Source: Liolophura sinensis
Taxonomy: Eukaryota > Mollusca > Polyplacophora > Chitonida > Chitonidae
Direction: 5' to 3'
Assembly (NCBI RefSeq): GCF_032854445.1
Contig: NC_088298.1
Span: forward strand, 5,973,488 to 6,037,487
Length of the DNA stretch: 64,000 bases
The position numbers and the translations under genes were made by a program. Positions 23,401 to 31,735 of this stretch are shown here, piece after piece. Below the pieces are notes generated by a model. It was given only the letters and a program-made list of their open reading frames with translations. It did no database searches and was not told the origin of the DNA. Positions within the stretch are counted from its first letter, which is position 1; the number at the start of each line of letters is the position of its first letter.

Positions 23401-26400
23401 ACATTATGCTCAAGATGCTGTCTAAGTAGTGTGAAGCTGTCAGATGCACGTGTAATAGCCGCTGCTGGATTCATTGTGGGTATAGAGAAAGCACAAATTA
23501 CCTTGTGAGGTTCATAATCAATCTAGTGAGGTGTACTCGGTTTTAATCTTCAGTTTGTTTATTCTCTTCTTGAACCCAGCTGCCCAGGTATGGGTAAAAT
23601 GCAGCAGAAGACACTAATCTAGTAATACTATCAATCCCATTTTCTTTTATGCACCTGTACAGGTGTTTGCAATCAATGGCTACCAGGCTACCAGTGTCAA
23701 GATTAACCAAAACACGGGCAGGCATAACTTCCAATCGAGACCCAGGTGAGTGACCTTTAGAAAATTGTGCACGAGGTCAAATGCATGAAGAAAAAACTGC
23801 AGATTCCTGTAGAGTACAAATTATACATTGTACTAATGTCTGAATTTGATTAGATTTAATTTACCTATTAGACCAAAAGTTGGTCTTAATACCGTAGTAC
23901 TCAGTTGGTACTGCTTCAGTGTGCTAATGGTTAGAGCGTCCACTTAAAAGTCGGGAGACACAGGATCAAACCCGGGTCCAGTCATACCAAACACTTTAAA
24001 AATTGTACTTGTTGCTGCATTTGCTTGGCACTCGGCACTTCGAGGTCAGAGCGAGGAAATATGACTGGATGGTCCGGTGTCAGTATAATGTGACTAGGTG
24101 ATGTGTCATGTGGTGTCTTGAGCATGATACTTCAGTGATGGCAGCACTTTGGCGGCATGGACCTGCCACAAGAAGGCACAGTATATGTACACACGCTTAA
24201 TGACTCCTCATCGTCATACGACTGAACAATTGTTAAGCACGATGTTAAGCCCCAAGCATATGTACACATATTGGGAAATGAAGTAGGTATTAATTGTGTT
24301 CACTTGTAATGTCAAACTGTGATAGCTGTCAAAACATCTCTTTGAGGGACGGATACAAATGGGGGTGGAGAGCTGCACTAGTCGTGAAAGTTAAGAGTTG
24401 ACCCCATTTGTGAAATTTCTGAAGGTCACCAAAAATATGCGTAAAAACAGGGTTTTTACAAGTACAACCAAATATGAAAGTAAAAATGTATTATTGTTTG
24501 CGTAACCATCTTCGTTTTCAGGATACTTTTTTCATGCATTTTTTGTTTTATTAATGTTGCCTCTGTTCTCCCCCTCAGAAATCAAAAACCAAATCGTCAG
24601 AGCTCGGATCGTAGCCTGGACAACCGGATGAGTCATGAGCGTTACGGTGGAGGCAGTGGGGGCGGATCTCACAGAACGAGTCCTCGCAGTCTGGACGGGT
24701 CGCAGTCATCAGGAGGCTCCGTATACCACGGCCGTCGGGAGGGTGGGCCCAGTCAACCTCACATCCATCACCCGCCAATACCTGCCCATCTGGACACTGG
24801 TCTGTCCGCCACACTTCCGCTCAGTCATCCTTCAGGGACGGCCGCCGACAATAATAACAAGGAGCAGAGTGCACTGTCTCAAAGGTGCGTGTGAGGGTGT
24901 TCAGCTCTCTTTGAACATTCACTCGCTATTACCAACAGAGTGTGGGTTCAAATTCAGCCTTGTACAGGATTTTGTAGAATCTCTCATTTGAAGGTTTATT
25001 TTTTCCTCAGCAATATAATGTTCATATCTGTTTTTGTCACATGTGGAAAAGTTTGTCAGTAACATGGAATAGTTTGGTGGTTTATCCCAGGCACTTTTAA
25101 TTTCCTCCACCCATGAAACTGAACACCTTTGTATAAGGGGGAAAAAACTAAAAAGTTACCGTGTTCTGACAACAAGGAAATGGCCGATTCTGGAATGGAT
25201 GAGTGAAATGGTTGATGATTATTCTTTGAACCTGGGTTTCCTTTTGCAGGGGTCAAAAAAGTTATCGCAGTCGTCGAAGACGAGAAGATGAAGGAGCGGG
25301 TGGTGCTAGGAATTCCGTAAGTTTAAAAAAAAAAAAAAAAAGAAAAAGAAAATGCACTAGTGGTCACATGTGGTACATACATTTGACCTTCAGAATGTTT
25401 TGCCGGAAAAAATTTCATATTAAGCTTCAAAATTTGGTTATGTCAAAGTTCGCAAGTTGTGATTGTTTTCTGCCTTTCTCTTATAGGAAGTGACCTTGTC
25501 ATGACCTTGATAGTTATTCAGAATTTTGTGAGGCTTGTGGTGAAGCTTGTCTTGTATTATCAGCTGTGTTATCACTTTGTGATGACCTTGAAACAGCTTA
25601 CTGATAAGACGACCTTGTAATAACTAAAGAACTGCACCTTTAGATTTTTTAGTATCCCGATTTATTGTCATGTCTTACTGGTCTTCAGACAAGTTACTGA
25701 GAACATTTCAATTAGAAAAAAGAGAACGGATTCATTTTGTTGAAAATGAAGGTGGTGTTCCAACTTACAGGTCAGGTTTTAGAAATGTTCAGGTAGCCTG
25801 ATGCGAGGCTGAACATTTTGCATACATTTTACCGATGTGAGCAACATATTCTGTAACTTGAATATGTGGTGTTTTTATCCTGCCAGATGTACTGTAATTG
25901 TTCAAACTTTTTGCATGTGGACAAAAAGGTCACTATTTGTGAAACCCTGGAATTGGTCAGATCAACCAGTGTGGTCTTGCCTCCAAAAACCTCTTAAAAA
26001 TATGCATAAATTGCACTGAAATTTGCTTTTCATATGCAAAAAGGTTGAACCATGGTAAAAAACAAAAATAGCAGCTTTTTTGTTTTTTGTTATCTCTCCC
26101 GTTTCCTGTCTGTTTTCAGCGAACCAACTCTTCACAGCTATCCTCAACCAAAGATGGCCGATATATAGAGCCCCAGTTTGAACTAGAGTCCAATTCTTTC
26201 CCTCCTCTGCCTGGAGCATCTGTGAGTTATTTCCCTTGGACTTCAACTCTTTGACAAAGGAGAAACAAAACTTTTGCATTATTGCAAGAATTGGAGAGGT
26301 TTTTTTTTGCAAGTGTTAATATCCTATGTAAATTGTCTCAAAGTTAAATATTTATGAATAACAAACTGAACTCCAGTGATTTAGCATATTGTAGTCACAC

Positions 26401-29400
26401 GGGATCTATAAATTTTTGTAAAACTCGCAACATAACGTTCAGGTAGTTAGTGTTGGCCAGCCATGTCTGTGATTGGCTGGGTTGTCATGTTGGTGTGTGT
26501 AATCTGTGACTAGACGAGGTGTCCTGTGTGGTGTCTGCAATCTATGACTTGCAGGGGTGTCCCATTTGGTGTCCGTGTTATCATACTAGGGCTTTGCACA
26601 AGGAGTAATTCATGATCTTATTAAGTGTATTCCAGTTTTAATTTATTTGGCAATTTCACAGTAGACACTTGAAAAGCTCATCATTTTCTGGTTTCTTCTC
26701 TTTGGAACGCTCTCCAGTACATCTGTAGGAAAACTTTGAGGTTTATTTCTTGGGTAGAAACTGAAATGTACCCAATTGTGGCAAGGTTAAATATTTCCAA
26801 CTTTTAGTTTATAGTCACTGATAATAAATTACATTCAGGCGCAGAGTGGTTAGTGTGCTAACATGCCGCAGTGATTTAAGGGGTCTCCCCACCCCCCCGT
26901 TGTGGTCGCTGTGAGCTCATATCCAACTCACAATGACTCCCTCTTCGGTCATATGTAGAAAGGTATGCCACCAACCTGTGGTTGTGGGTTTCCCCTGGAC
27001 TCTGCGTGGTTTCCTCCCACCATAATGCTGGCCACTGTTATATAAGTGAACTATTCTTGAATATAGCGTAAAACACCAATCAAATCAAATCATAGTTACA
27101 TTTGATTTTATGTTTTGACAGAATAACTCATCAACCGGTGATATTTTTGAAAGCAAGTTGTCCGACGTCGTCAAGGGGACAGCAAGACCTGGCCAGAAAG
27201 ATGCAGGGAGTAAACCACAAGCCCCCTCCCCTTCTTCACCCACAGCCAAGGAAATGAACGTACCCGCAGCTACACCTGCCTCCACTTCCAACAACAACAA
27301 CAATAATACCCCCTCCATAACATCCGTGGCAATGACGACTACTGCAACAACAACCGCGCCGAGCATGTCGTCGACGGTAACGACAACAACAACCGGCCCC
27401 AGCGTGTCGTCTCTGGCAGGTTCACTTCCGACACCCCCGCCTTCCCCGGAGAAGCTAGACACAAAGACAGAGACGAAACACGAGTCACGATTTGAAAAGT
27501 ATGTTCTGCCTTGAAAAGCCTTGAAATTGAGACAACACCATCAACGATAGCCACATGTATTGTGTGGAGTCGTGATCGTAGGCTGATATTCTAATAAAGA
27601 AACCAGATTTTCAGTATTTTTTAGCACTGTTGTGTATGTATGAGAGACTCAAAGTTCATTCATTATGATAATTTCATTTATGATAATTTGTACAAGTGTA
27701 GAATATTCATACCAAGTACGTATAATGTGCAAAATTGAGAATTTCTGGACTGAGAAAAGCCTGGAAATTTGAAATCTTCAAAGTGTACAAACCTGTTATT
27801 AAGTTGAACTTGAAAGGAAGATGAAAAATATTCGCTGACCAGTAAGAAGAAAGATTAATCCTGGGTGAACAACATTACATCTTATCCATAAAGCTGATCC
27901 AACAGCATACAAGAGAGATTTTTAAGTAGAATGCATCATGTATGAGTGTTTACTTCATCTTGTTTTAGGTCACAGAAAGCCACTCACTCGCATTCTGGCC
28001 CTGCCCCAAACTCCTCCCATTCCCACGCCCACATGGTTGGCAATAAAGCAGAGGTGAAGCAGGTTGAGCCGGAAGCCCAGCCAGTGGTCAAGCAGACAAC
28101 GGTCACCACACAGAAATCATTATCTCTGGTCAGTGGAAGAAATGAAGAAAAAATCTGCATTGTCATGTAGCCAAGGGCTAACAAACAGCTGAGAATTGTT
28201 ACTGTTGCCGTTTGTATTAACTGCTTTGGCCAACAACACACCCCTAAATTTGTCACGCAGTCATTTTTTCACAGGCTTCGGCCAGCAACCTAATGGTTAG
28301 AGGGTTTTTGGGCTTCAGAAAAAATATAATTGTCTCATTCTGTACAGAATAATGCCTTCAGAATATGCCTGAATGAACGCCTTGTAAACATGCGAAAAGG
28401 TTGAAAGATTTTCTCAGTTCCTGGTATAAAGGAGTAACGAGTTAAGCTTTTGGTCACCCTACCATAGTCAGTTCACCACGACGTGATGGGCTGTAAGGCT
28501 GGCTGTTTGAGTGAGACAGCACTCTGTATGTCCACATAGAGATTGGTCTACAACAAGATGACGCCATTATCATATGAAGCAACATTTATGTTAATAAAAA
28601 CGTTAAAAGTTTTAAAATTTAAGGAATGTCGAAAAAAAATGAAACAAATAGTTGAAGCCAAACTTGCCTGAGTACAGTATTTTTTAACAATGTCTAAAGC
28701 CATAGTTGTGTATTTTTATGGTATGTCTAAAGCCAAGGTTGTGTATTTTTGAGCAATGTGTAAAGCCAAAGTTGTGTATTTGTAAGGTATGTCTAAAGCC
28801 GTAGTTGTGTATTTTTATGGTATGTCTAAAGCCAAGGTTGTGTATTTTTGAGCAATGTGTAAAGCCAAAGTTGTGTATTTGTAAGGTATGTCTAAAGCCG
28901 TAGTTGTGTATTTTTATGGCATGTCTAAAGCCAAGGTTGTGTATTTTTGAGCAATGTGTAAAGCCAAAGTTGTGTATTTTTAAGGTATGTCTAAAGCCAT
29001 AGCTGTGTATTTTTCAGTAATGTGTAATGCCATAGATGTGTATTTTTGGGCAGTGTGTAGAGCCAAAGTTGTGTATTTTTAAGGTATGTCTAAAGCCGTT
29101 GTGTATTTTTGAGCAATTTGTAAAGCCATAGTTGTGTATTTTTGAACAATGTACTAATCTATAATGTGTGTTTTTCAGGAGGACAAGCAGCCTGTGAAGC
29201 TGAGTTACGCACAGATGGTTCAGAGGCGATCCGAATCCGAGAACGGAACATCCTCAACAACAACAACAGAGCGGCCAAAATCGGAAGAAAGCGCTAATGG
29301 TGCTGGCACTGCTTGCCCAGCCTCGCCTGGAGCTAAAGACCATGTGAATCACAAACCCCACACGCTAAAGGAGCAGTCCCAGATGACACGACAGTCTCCT

Positions 29401-29556
29401 GTGAACTCTCGACTCCCAGCACGGGACCCCATTCGCAAAGATTCTGACCCAAAAGAGCAGAGACAATTCGTTGGTCGCCGAGCCAAAGAAAATCGTGAGC
29501 GTCGTGACAGGAGGAAGGAGCGGGAACTTGAAGGGCGACGATCACCGAACAAATGA
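6030..29556 (+). CDS. La-related protein 4 homologue (LARP4/LARP4B), 16 coding exons
   Basis: LARP4 proteins bind poly(A) and poly(A)-binding protein in the cytoplasm and stabilise mRNA. Exons, all GT..AG and phase-compatible: 6030-6209, 12616-12739, 14358-14516, 17456-17540, 17710-17846, 18515-18618, 19841-20005, 21117-21287, 22674-22739, 23663-23745, 24579-24884, 25250-25316, 26120-26221, 27122-27498, 27969-28128, 29179-29556. Their sum, 2664 nt, gives 887 residues plus TGA. Domains: PAM2-like motif about 67-75, La motif about 164-230, RRM about 240-320, Gln-rich linker about 340-360, RGG/RRR-like basic patch about 530-545, FPPLPG at 576-581, LSYAQMVQ at 770-777 and a basic tail. It is longer than human LARP4 (about 720 residues). 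The first exon is the least certain part: the ATG has a weak context, and an alternative upstream start exon is possible. Confidence 0.93.
8358..8405. repeat. TA microsatellite
   Basis: Alternating TA with one interruption (ACATA) near 8386. Confidence 0.9.
9838..9962 (+). mobile_element. SINE family A, 3' part
   Basis: GCCTGCAGATGGTCCTGGGC, then TTTCCTCCCACCATAATGCTGG, GTATAAGTGAAATATTCTTG and an AAATAAATAAATG tail: the A-family 3' half in forward orientation. Confidence 0.85.
10632..11333. repeat. 44-bp minisatellite, about 16 copies
   Basis: The unit carries CTCACCACTGCCACACTGG, TGGCTGGCTCCTAGCATTCC and CACAAG. Two copies have a longer CTACATGTAG or ATACATTTAG variant. The unit is stop-free in forward frames, so a 135-codon open frame at 10926-11333 cycles through all three phases with a 44-residue protein period. 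That is a by-product of the repeat, not a gene. Confidence 0.95.
11334..12032. other. LARP4-like intron 1, unremarkable part
   Basis: No repeat and no exon recognised. A 90-codon open frame at 11434-11706 has no recognisable similarity. Confidence 0.4.
12033..12185 (-). mobile_element. SINE family A, reverse orientation
   Basis: Begins with the complement of the AAATAAATAAAT tail, then CAAGAATATTTCACTTATAC, GCCAGCATTATGGTGGGTGG and CCCACGACCACTTGCAGG. The tRNA-like head is missing. Confidence 0.88.
12616..12739 (+). CDS. LARP4-like exon 2 with PAM2-like motif
   Basis: Acceptor TTTACAG, donor GTGAGT at 12740. It encodes [10 protein letters not shown] (residues about 66-75), the LARP4 PAM2-type motif that binds the MLLE domain of poly(A)-binding protein, then an acidic, Ser-rich stretch. 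The usual PAM2 Phe is present at residue 75; the human LARP4 motif has Trp there. Confidence 0.9.
12820..13020. other. LARP4-like intron 2, left part
   Basis: A+T-rich. It contains a segment ending TTTGAAGAATTAGGGT that resembles 2060-2075 (TTTGAGGAATTAGGGT), probably an old dispersed repeat. Confidence 0.3.
13020..13076. repeat. palindromic TA microsatellite
   Basis: Two TA tracts separated by AATAAG. From 13044 to 13075 the sequence is a perfect palindrome bounded by AATAAGTA and TACTTATT, able to form a cruciform. Confidence 0.9.
13136..13287 (+). mobile_element. SINE family A, 5' part with tRNA-like head
   Basis: Head GGTTAGTGTGCTAGCACAGCG with A-box-like spacing, then TTCAAGTCCAGCTCATG (B-box-like) and CTTCCTCTCCGGCCGTACATG. 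The 3' half is replaced by the 34-bp minisatellite. Confidence 0.85.
13288..13845. repeat. 34-bp minisatellite, about 16 copies
   Basis: The unit is CCTTGAAAGTGATGGGAGAC plus CTAGGATATTATGT. Copies differ by GAGAC/GAAAC, ATTATGT/ATTCTGT and loss of one or two G. It starts inside the 3' part of a SINE A copy. Confidence 0.95.
13965..14250. repeat. 82-86-bp tandem repeat, about 3.5 copies
   Basis: Units begin GGGTACNCTG, then AAGGTGAAGGCAAGCAAACC, TTTCCCAGTTGCTAGTTAC and TTAGTTTGGGAGTG. Starts are near 13970, 14055, 14137 and 14218. It ends about 110 bp before exon 3. Confidence 0.85.
14358..14516 (+). CDS. LARP4-like exon 3
   Basis: Acceptor TTTGCAG, donor GTAAGT at 14517; phase 1 on both sides. 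It encodes a Pro/Thr/Ala-rich, acidic linker between the PAM2-like motif and the La motif. Low-complexity linkers at this place are usual in LARP4 proteins. Confidence 0.85.
14555..14628 (+). mobile_element. SINE family A, 3' end
   Basis: GGCCGCCATTGTATAAG, GAAATATTCTTG and the AATAAATAAAT tail. Confidence 0.7.
14629..15885. other. LARP4-like intron 3, left part
   Basis: Contains a palindromic TTACATGTNNTACATG cluster (14700-14735), a C run (14834-14848) and a T run (15540-15560). No exon is recognised; the open frame at 15603-15878 has no similarity I can name. Confidence 0.4.
15886..16120 (+). mobile_element. SINE family A, nearly full length
   Basis: Head GTGGTTAGCGTGACGGAGTTG, GTGGGAAGGTCTGCCAGCAAC, TTTCCTCCCACTAT, ATAAGTGAAATATTGAGTAC and an A/T tail. 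Confidence 0.85.
16128..16402 (-). mobile_element. SINE family A, full-length reverse copy
   Basis: The best complete copy of family A. Read on the minus strand it starts GGGGCCTCCGTAGCTCAGTC and GGTTAGCGCGCTAGCGCAGCG (tRNA A-box region), then GAGTTCAGGTCC (B-box-like), the CTTCCTCTCCGGCCGTAAG body, and ends in AATAAATAAATA. Length is about 275 bp. Known class: tRNA-derived SINE transcribed by Pol III. The family name is not known to me. Confidence 0.92.
16403..17455. other. LARP4-like intron 3, right part
   Basis: A+T-rich intron sequence with no recognised repeat or exon. Confidence 0.5.
17456..17540 (+). CDS. LARP4-like exon 4 (La motif, first part)
   Basis: Acceptor TTGCCAG, donor GTAGGT at 17541. 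It encodes the start of the La motif including QTQLEYYFS, the conserved first helix with Gln and the Tyr-Tyr pair typical of genuine La motifs. The last codon is split and completed as Arg by exon 5. Confidence 0.95.
17710..17846 (+). CDS. LARP4-like exon 5 (La motif, second part)
   Basis: Acceptor CCACAG after a T/C tract, donor GTGAGC at 17847. It encodes [20 protein letters not shown], then an [13 protein letters not shown] segment, the LARP4-type La motif core. The match to the LARP4 family is strong over the whole exon. Confidence 0.97.
17847..18514. other. LARP4-like intron 5
   Basis: Contains a C-rich/T-rich low-complexity patch (18045-18112). No other feature. Confidence 0.6.
18515..18618 (+). 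CDS. LARP4-like exon 6 (La motif to RRM)
   Basis: Acceptor TTTCAG, donor GTGAGA. It encodes [13 protein letters not shown], then the first RRM strand [21 protein letters not shown](R/K)VRP is a LARP4 family signature. Confidence 0.97.
18638..18735 (+). mobile_element. SINE family A, shortened copy
   Basis: ACGTGGGAAGGCCTGCCAAC, GGTTTCCCCCAGG, then GAAATATTCTTGAGTA and GTAAAACACCAAT. The middle is deleted. Confidence 0.7.
18963..19224 (+). mobile_element. SINE family A, split by a family B copy
   Basis: Nearly full length from the damaged head to GGCATAAAACAACAAT. Its A/T tail resumes at about 19576 (AAACACCAATAAATC) after a family B insertion. Confidence 0.85.
19225..19575 (+). mobile_element. 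SINE family B, full length
   Basis: tRNA-like head CCGGCCTTGATAGCACAGTT, GGTAGAGTGTCCGC, GATCCAGGGTCAATCC (B-box-like), then GAGGAAGTTGTAACTTCCTC, CCCGTATCAGTATAATGGCT, GTAAGTTGTCTCGGTGAAGC and a tail GATGTTAAACCCCAAGCACT. About 350 bp, inserted in the 3' tail of a family A copy. Confidence 0.9.
19841..20005 (+). CDS. LARP4-like exon 7 (RRM core)
   Basis: Acceptor T tract then CAG, donor GTAGGT at 20006. It encodes [19 protein letters not shown], then [18 protein letters not shown] and [15 protein letters not shown], the LARP4 RRM. All 55 codons are open and phase 0 on both sides. Confidence 0.97.
20037..20770. repeat. 73-bp minisatellite, about 10 copies
   Basis: The unit contains CCAGGGCTTGCATCTGCTGA, AATGAGCCC, ATTGTTAGGTTCCTCTGCTC and ACTATATGGCTGAAATACTG. 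It begins only about 30 bp after the exon 7 donor. Confidence 0.95.
20771..21116. other. LARP4-like intron 7, right part
   Basis: Plain A+T-rich intron; no repeat or exon recognised. Confidence 0.5.
21117..21287 (+). CDS. LARP4-like exon 8 (end of RRM, Gln-rich linker)
   Basis: Acceptor GATCTAG, donor GTAAGG. It encodes [17 protein letters not shown], the end of the RRM and the following helix in LARP4, then a Gln-rich run ([12 protein letters not shown]) and a Tyr/Pro-rich linker. Confidence 0.95.
21288..22673. other. LARP4-like intron 8
   Basis: Contains a possible transposon terminus from about 21374 (see findings), a badly diverged SINE-A-like stretch (about 21980-22110) and a 28-bp direct repeat with GTGATGGAGGATT at 22595-22655. 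No exon recognised. Confidence 0.45.
22674..22739 (+). CDS. LARP4-like exon 9
   Basis: Acceptor TTCCACAG, donor GTGAGT. It encodes 22 residues rich in aromatics ([19 protein letters not shown]), like the Tyr/Pro/Phe-rich linker after the RRM in other LARP4 proteins. Confidence 0.88.
22740..23662. other. LARP4-like intron 9
   Basis: Includes an old dispersed repeat (22780-22905) related to 25925-26055. An 80-codon open frame at 23187-23429 has no recognisable similarity and is not supported as an exon. Confidence 0.4.
23663..23745 (+). CDS. LARP4-like exon 10
   Basis: Acceptor TGTACAG, donor GTGAGT. It encodes [20 protein letters not shown], matching the FVNGF region of LARP4. Phase 2 end joins exon 11 to give Arg-Asn. 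Confidence 0.9.
23917..24265 (+). mobile_element. SINE family B, diverged copy
   Basis: Head TGCTAATGGTTAGAGCGTCC, GGATCAAACCCGGGTCCAGTC, GTGTCAGTATAATG and the tail GTTAAGCACGATGTTAAGCC. Clearly older than the 19225 copy. Confidence 0.75.
24266..24578. other. LARP4-like intron 10, right part
   Basis: A+T-rich sequence ending in a C/T-rich acceptor tract; nothing else is seen. Confidence 0.5.
24579..24884 (+). CDS. LARP4-like exon 11
   Basis: Acceptor CCCCTCAG, donor GTGCGT at 24885. It encodes a Ser/Gly/Arg/His-rich disordered stretch with [19 protein letters not shown] and several RTSPRS/GSHR motifs. It corresponds to the Ser/Arg-rich part of LARP4 between the RRM linker and the RRR patch. 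Confidence 0.88.
25030..25150 (+). mobile_element. SINE family A relic
   Basis: Strongly diverged copy: TGTGGAAAAGTTTGTCAGTAAC, GGTTTATCCCAGGCAC, TTTCCTCCACCCATGA, GTATAAGGGG. Confidence 0.45.
25250..25316 (+). CDS. LARP4-like exon 12 (RRR basic patch)
   Basis: Acceptor TTTTGCAG, donor GTAAGT. It encodes [17 protein letters not shown]; the RRRRRED patch is a well-conserved LARP4 segment. Confidence 0.92.
25317..26119. other. LARP4-like intron 12
   Basis: Starts with an A run (25324-25341) and includes the second copy of the old dispersed repeat (25925-26055). No exon. Confidence 0.45.
26120..26221 (+). CDS. LARP4-like exon 13 (FPPLPG motif)
   Basis: Acceptor TTTTCAG, donor GTGAGT. It encodes 34 residues ending [21 protein letters not shown] is a hallmark of LARP4/4B. 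Phase 0 at both ends. Confidence 0.95.
26222..26837. other. LARP4-like intron 13, left part
   Basis: A+T-rich sequence; a weak GTGTCC/GTCTGTGA-type repetition at 26465-26575. No exon. Confidence 0.4.
26838..27092 (+). mobile_element. SINE family A, full-length copy next to an exon
   Basis: Head GCGCAGAGTGGTTAGTGTGC, body GTTTCCTCCCACCATAATGC and tail GTAAAACACCAATCAAATC. It ends about 29 nt upstream of the exon 14 acceptor. Confidence 0.88.
27122..27498 (+). CDS. LARP4-like exon 14
   Basis: Acceptor TTTTGACAG, donor GTATGT at 27499. It encodes [20 protein letters not shown], where LSDVVKG is a LARP4 signature, followed by a long Pro/Thr/Asn/Ser-rich disordered stretch with NNNNNN and TTTATTTAP-like runs. 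Confidence 0.93.
27499..27968. other. LARP4-like intron 14
   Basis: A+T-rich, no repeats recognised. The open reading frame of exon 14 closes after three codons in this intron. Confidence 0.6.
27969..28128 (+). CDS. LARP4-like exon 15
   Basis: Acceptor TGTTTTAG, donor GTCAGT, a weaker donor. It encodes a Ser/His-rich then Glu/Val/Lys/Thr-rich linker of 53 codons, phase 2 to 0. No known domain, but frame and junctions fit; support is from phase only. Confidence 0.75.
28129..28680. other. LARP4-like intron 15, left part
   Basis: No exon. A short segment near 28340-28410 (AACATGCGAAAAGGTTGAAAG) resembles the old dispersed repeat at 22780 and 25925. Confidence 0.4.
28681..29157. repeat. 33-bp minisatellite, about 14 copies
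   Basis: The unit is GTCTAAAGCCAAGGTTGTGT plus ATTTTTGAGCAAT, with a 66-bp higher-order alternation (GTCTAAAGCC/GTGTAAAGCC). It ends about 20 bp before the exon 16 acceptor. Confidence 0.93.
29179..29556 (+). CDS. LARP4-like last exon (LSYAQMVQ motif, basic tail)
   Basis: Acceptor TTTTTCAG and stop TGA at 29554-29556. It encodes [11 protein letters not shown], the LARP4 C-terminal conserved motif (LSYA(E/Q)xxQ), then a Ser/Thr-rich stretch and an Arg/Glu/Lys-rich tail ([20 protein letters not shown]). Confidence 0.95.
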   Translation, partial: EDKQPVKLSYAQMVQRRSESENGTSSTTTTERPKSEESANGAGTACPASPGAKDHVNHKPHTLKEQSQMTRQSPVNSRLPARDPIRKDSDPKEQRQFVGRRAKENRERRDRRKERELEGRRSPNK

Positions 29557-31559
29557 CTGCAAGACTTTCATATTTGGCGGAAATAAACTTATGTTGGTAT
29601 TTAAATTGAAATTGGCTGCAGGTCCCTGAATGGGTTGTGCCAAGAGTGGTTAACCCAGACAAAAGGGGGAGTAACTCATGTTTGCCGTGATGTAAACAAA
29701 CTATCCTTGGTTTAATACCTCTACTGCTGCTAATTTCTTACTCTACTCTGGGAATAAACAATAAAAGAACACAATGATTATATTTACTTAAACAGAGGGG
29801 AAGACAAAAAAACAAATTGACTGGCAAGGGAGGTAATCCATTGGAAGGAGAGCTCCTTCCTTGAAGGGAGACAACCCCAGTCAAGGAAGCTATCCCAATG
29901 TTGTGATACCTTTGTGATACAGTGTACCAGGAAAATTATAAAGATGAACAGATTTCTGGCATGAGGATCAACTGCCGTGCTGTTGCAATGAATTCTGCCT
30001 CAGAAGGTTCCGAATGCGTGTTTTTCGGCCGTTTTGCTATGTGCTTGTTAATGTTTTGGAAAGACGAGGATGTGAATCAGTTCTTAGTCGTTGTCGTCGT
30101 TGCTGGACACAGACCTTTCAATCTTTGAGCAGTTTGAGTGAAGTCTATGAATGTGTATATAGATTAATTGTTGAATGTTGAAACCTAGGAAGTTTTCGTT
30201 GGAAAGGACATCTGGTTTGTTTGGAAAATCATTTTCCATACTGGTTTCTCGCTGACAATTGGGACTTATACCATATTGTAGATAAAATGGTGGTGATTTT
30301 GTTTCTCTCCTTTTTTTTTTTTTTTGATTTTCAAATATTATTGTGTGTGCTCATGCATATATTTTGCCAAAATATTGATGCGTAGTAGTATTGTATGGTT
30401 TCCACTTTTCTTGCAGATGTAGCCATTGCTTGGATTTGGACAATATAACAATTTCACATGATTGTCATGGCAACCACGCCTAGTGTCATTTACAGGGTAA
30501 ATTTAATTCTTCAAATGCTATGGTACGAATGCATTCAAAGTCTGGATGACACGCTTATTTGGTTAATTTGAAACAAGTCTGTATTACGTCGATTGGGGAA
30601 GATGGATTAACATTGGTTTAAATGTGTTGGCATATGGTGCATTTTCAACCAGTGATTTAAATTAAGTTAATTTAATGAAACTAAACACATTGTGGAAAAA
30701 AGCAACAAAAAAAAAAAAACTCTTCACCTGTTCAAAAGCTGTAATTGCTTGGTTACGGTTTTCATATTTAGTCTTAGTTGTCATGACAACCTGGTGAGGT
30801 GCATCAATACATTATTTGATAATGCATTTCTGTGTACATGTATGTTGATGTCATCATTGCAGTCATTTTGTCGCTTGTTCATTTGACCAACTGCCATAGA
30901 CTTGCTGCGTTAACAGTACTACAACAACAACAACATTACCAGCACATCCGTAATCAACTTTCCAAGGGTCACAGTACCCGAGACCGCATTTAGAACCCTT
31001 CACAAAGACGGTAACTCATCCTCGTGCCATTCCTCATCTCGTCTCGTCATGTAAAGGTTCTGTTTGTAGCCGAGAAGGATATTGCCAAACGTTTGTTCTT
31101 TTAAAAAAAGAAAATAGATAATGGTCTCGTCGTTTCATTGGCAGGCGACAATGGCTAATGACATCATTAGGTTTAAGACGTCTTGCCTGCAGGGTTTAAG
31201 GATCTGTCAAATCTTGACATAGGAGACTAATGTGAGGGGTGGTCAGAAGTGGCCTAAGCTATGTTAAAAAGAGAAACTTTTGTGTACAGGAACATCCAGG
31301 AAATGAAATAATTTTTGCTTTGCTATGCTAAGTTGTGTTCACTGTTGGAGGATGGAGTTGTTTTCGTTTGTAATCAGGTTGTATGTTGGTAGTCTCAGTG
31401 AAGTGATTGAAGGATAGTCGAAGGCAGTGATGTGAGGTGAAAGTCCAGAAAATTTGCTTAGTGCAGAAAAAGGTAGCTTCATGATGAAAAATGATCTCCC
31501 AATACATGTAGATTAAATGGCAATATTGTGCAATTGAAGTGTGCTGTCCTTTTCGTTGG

Positions 31560-31735
31560 CCATTTTGAGACTGGTATGGTTGACCTTTTGAGATAGGTCT
31601 AGTTGATCTTTTGAGATAGAGTTAGTTGACCTTCTGTGAAAGGGCTAGTTCACCTTTTGAAATAGGTCTAGGTGACCTTTTCAGATTGGGTCAGATTGAC
31701 CATCTCTGATAGGTTTGGTTGATGTGTTATGTAGA
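31560..31735. repeat. diverged ~30-bp tandem repeat
   Basis: About five imperfect copies of TTGACCTTTTGAGATAGGTC-like sequence. Confidence 0.6.

Noticed and set aside
24575-24814. Minus-strand 79-codon frame
   Set aside because: Opposite LARP4 exon 11; no motif.
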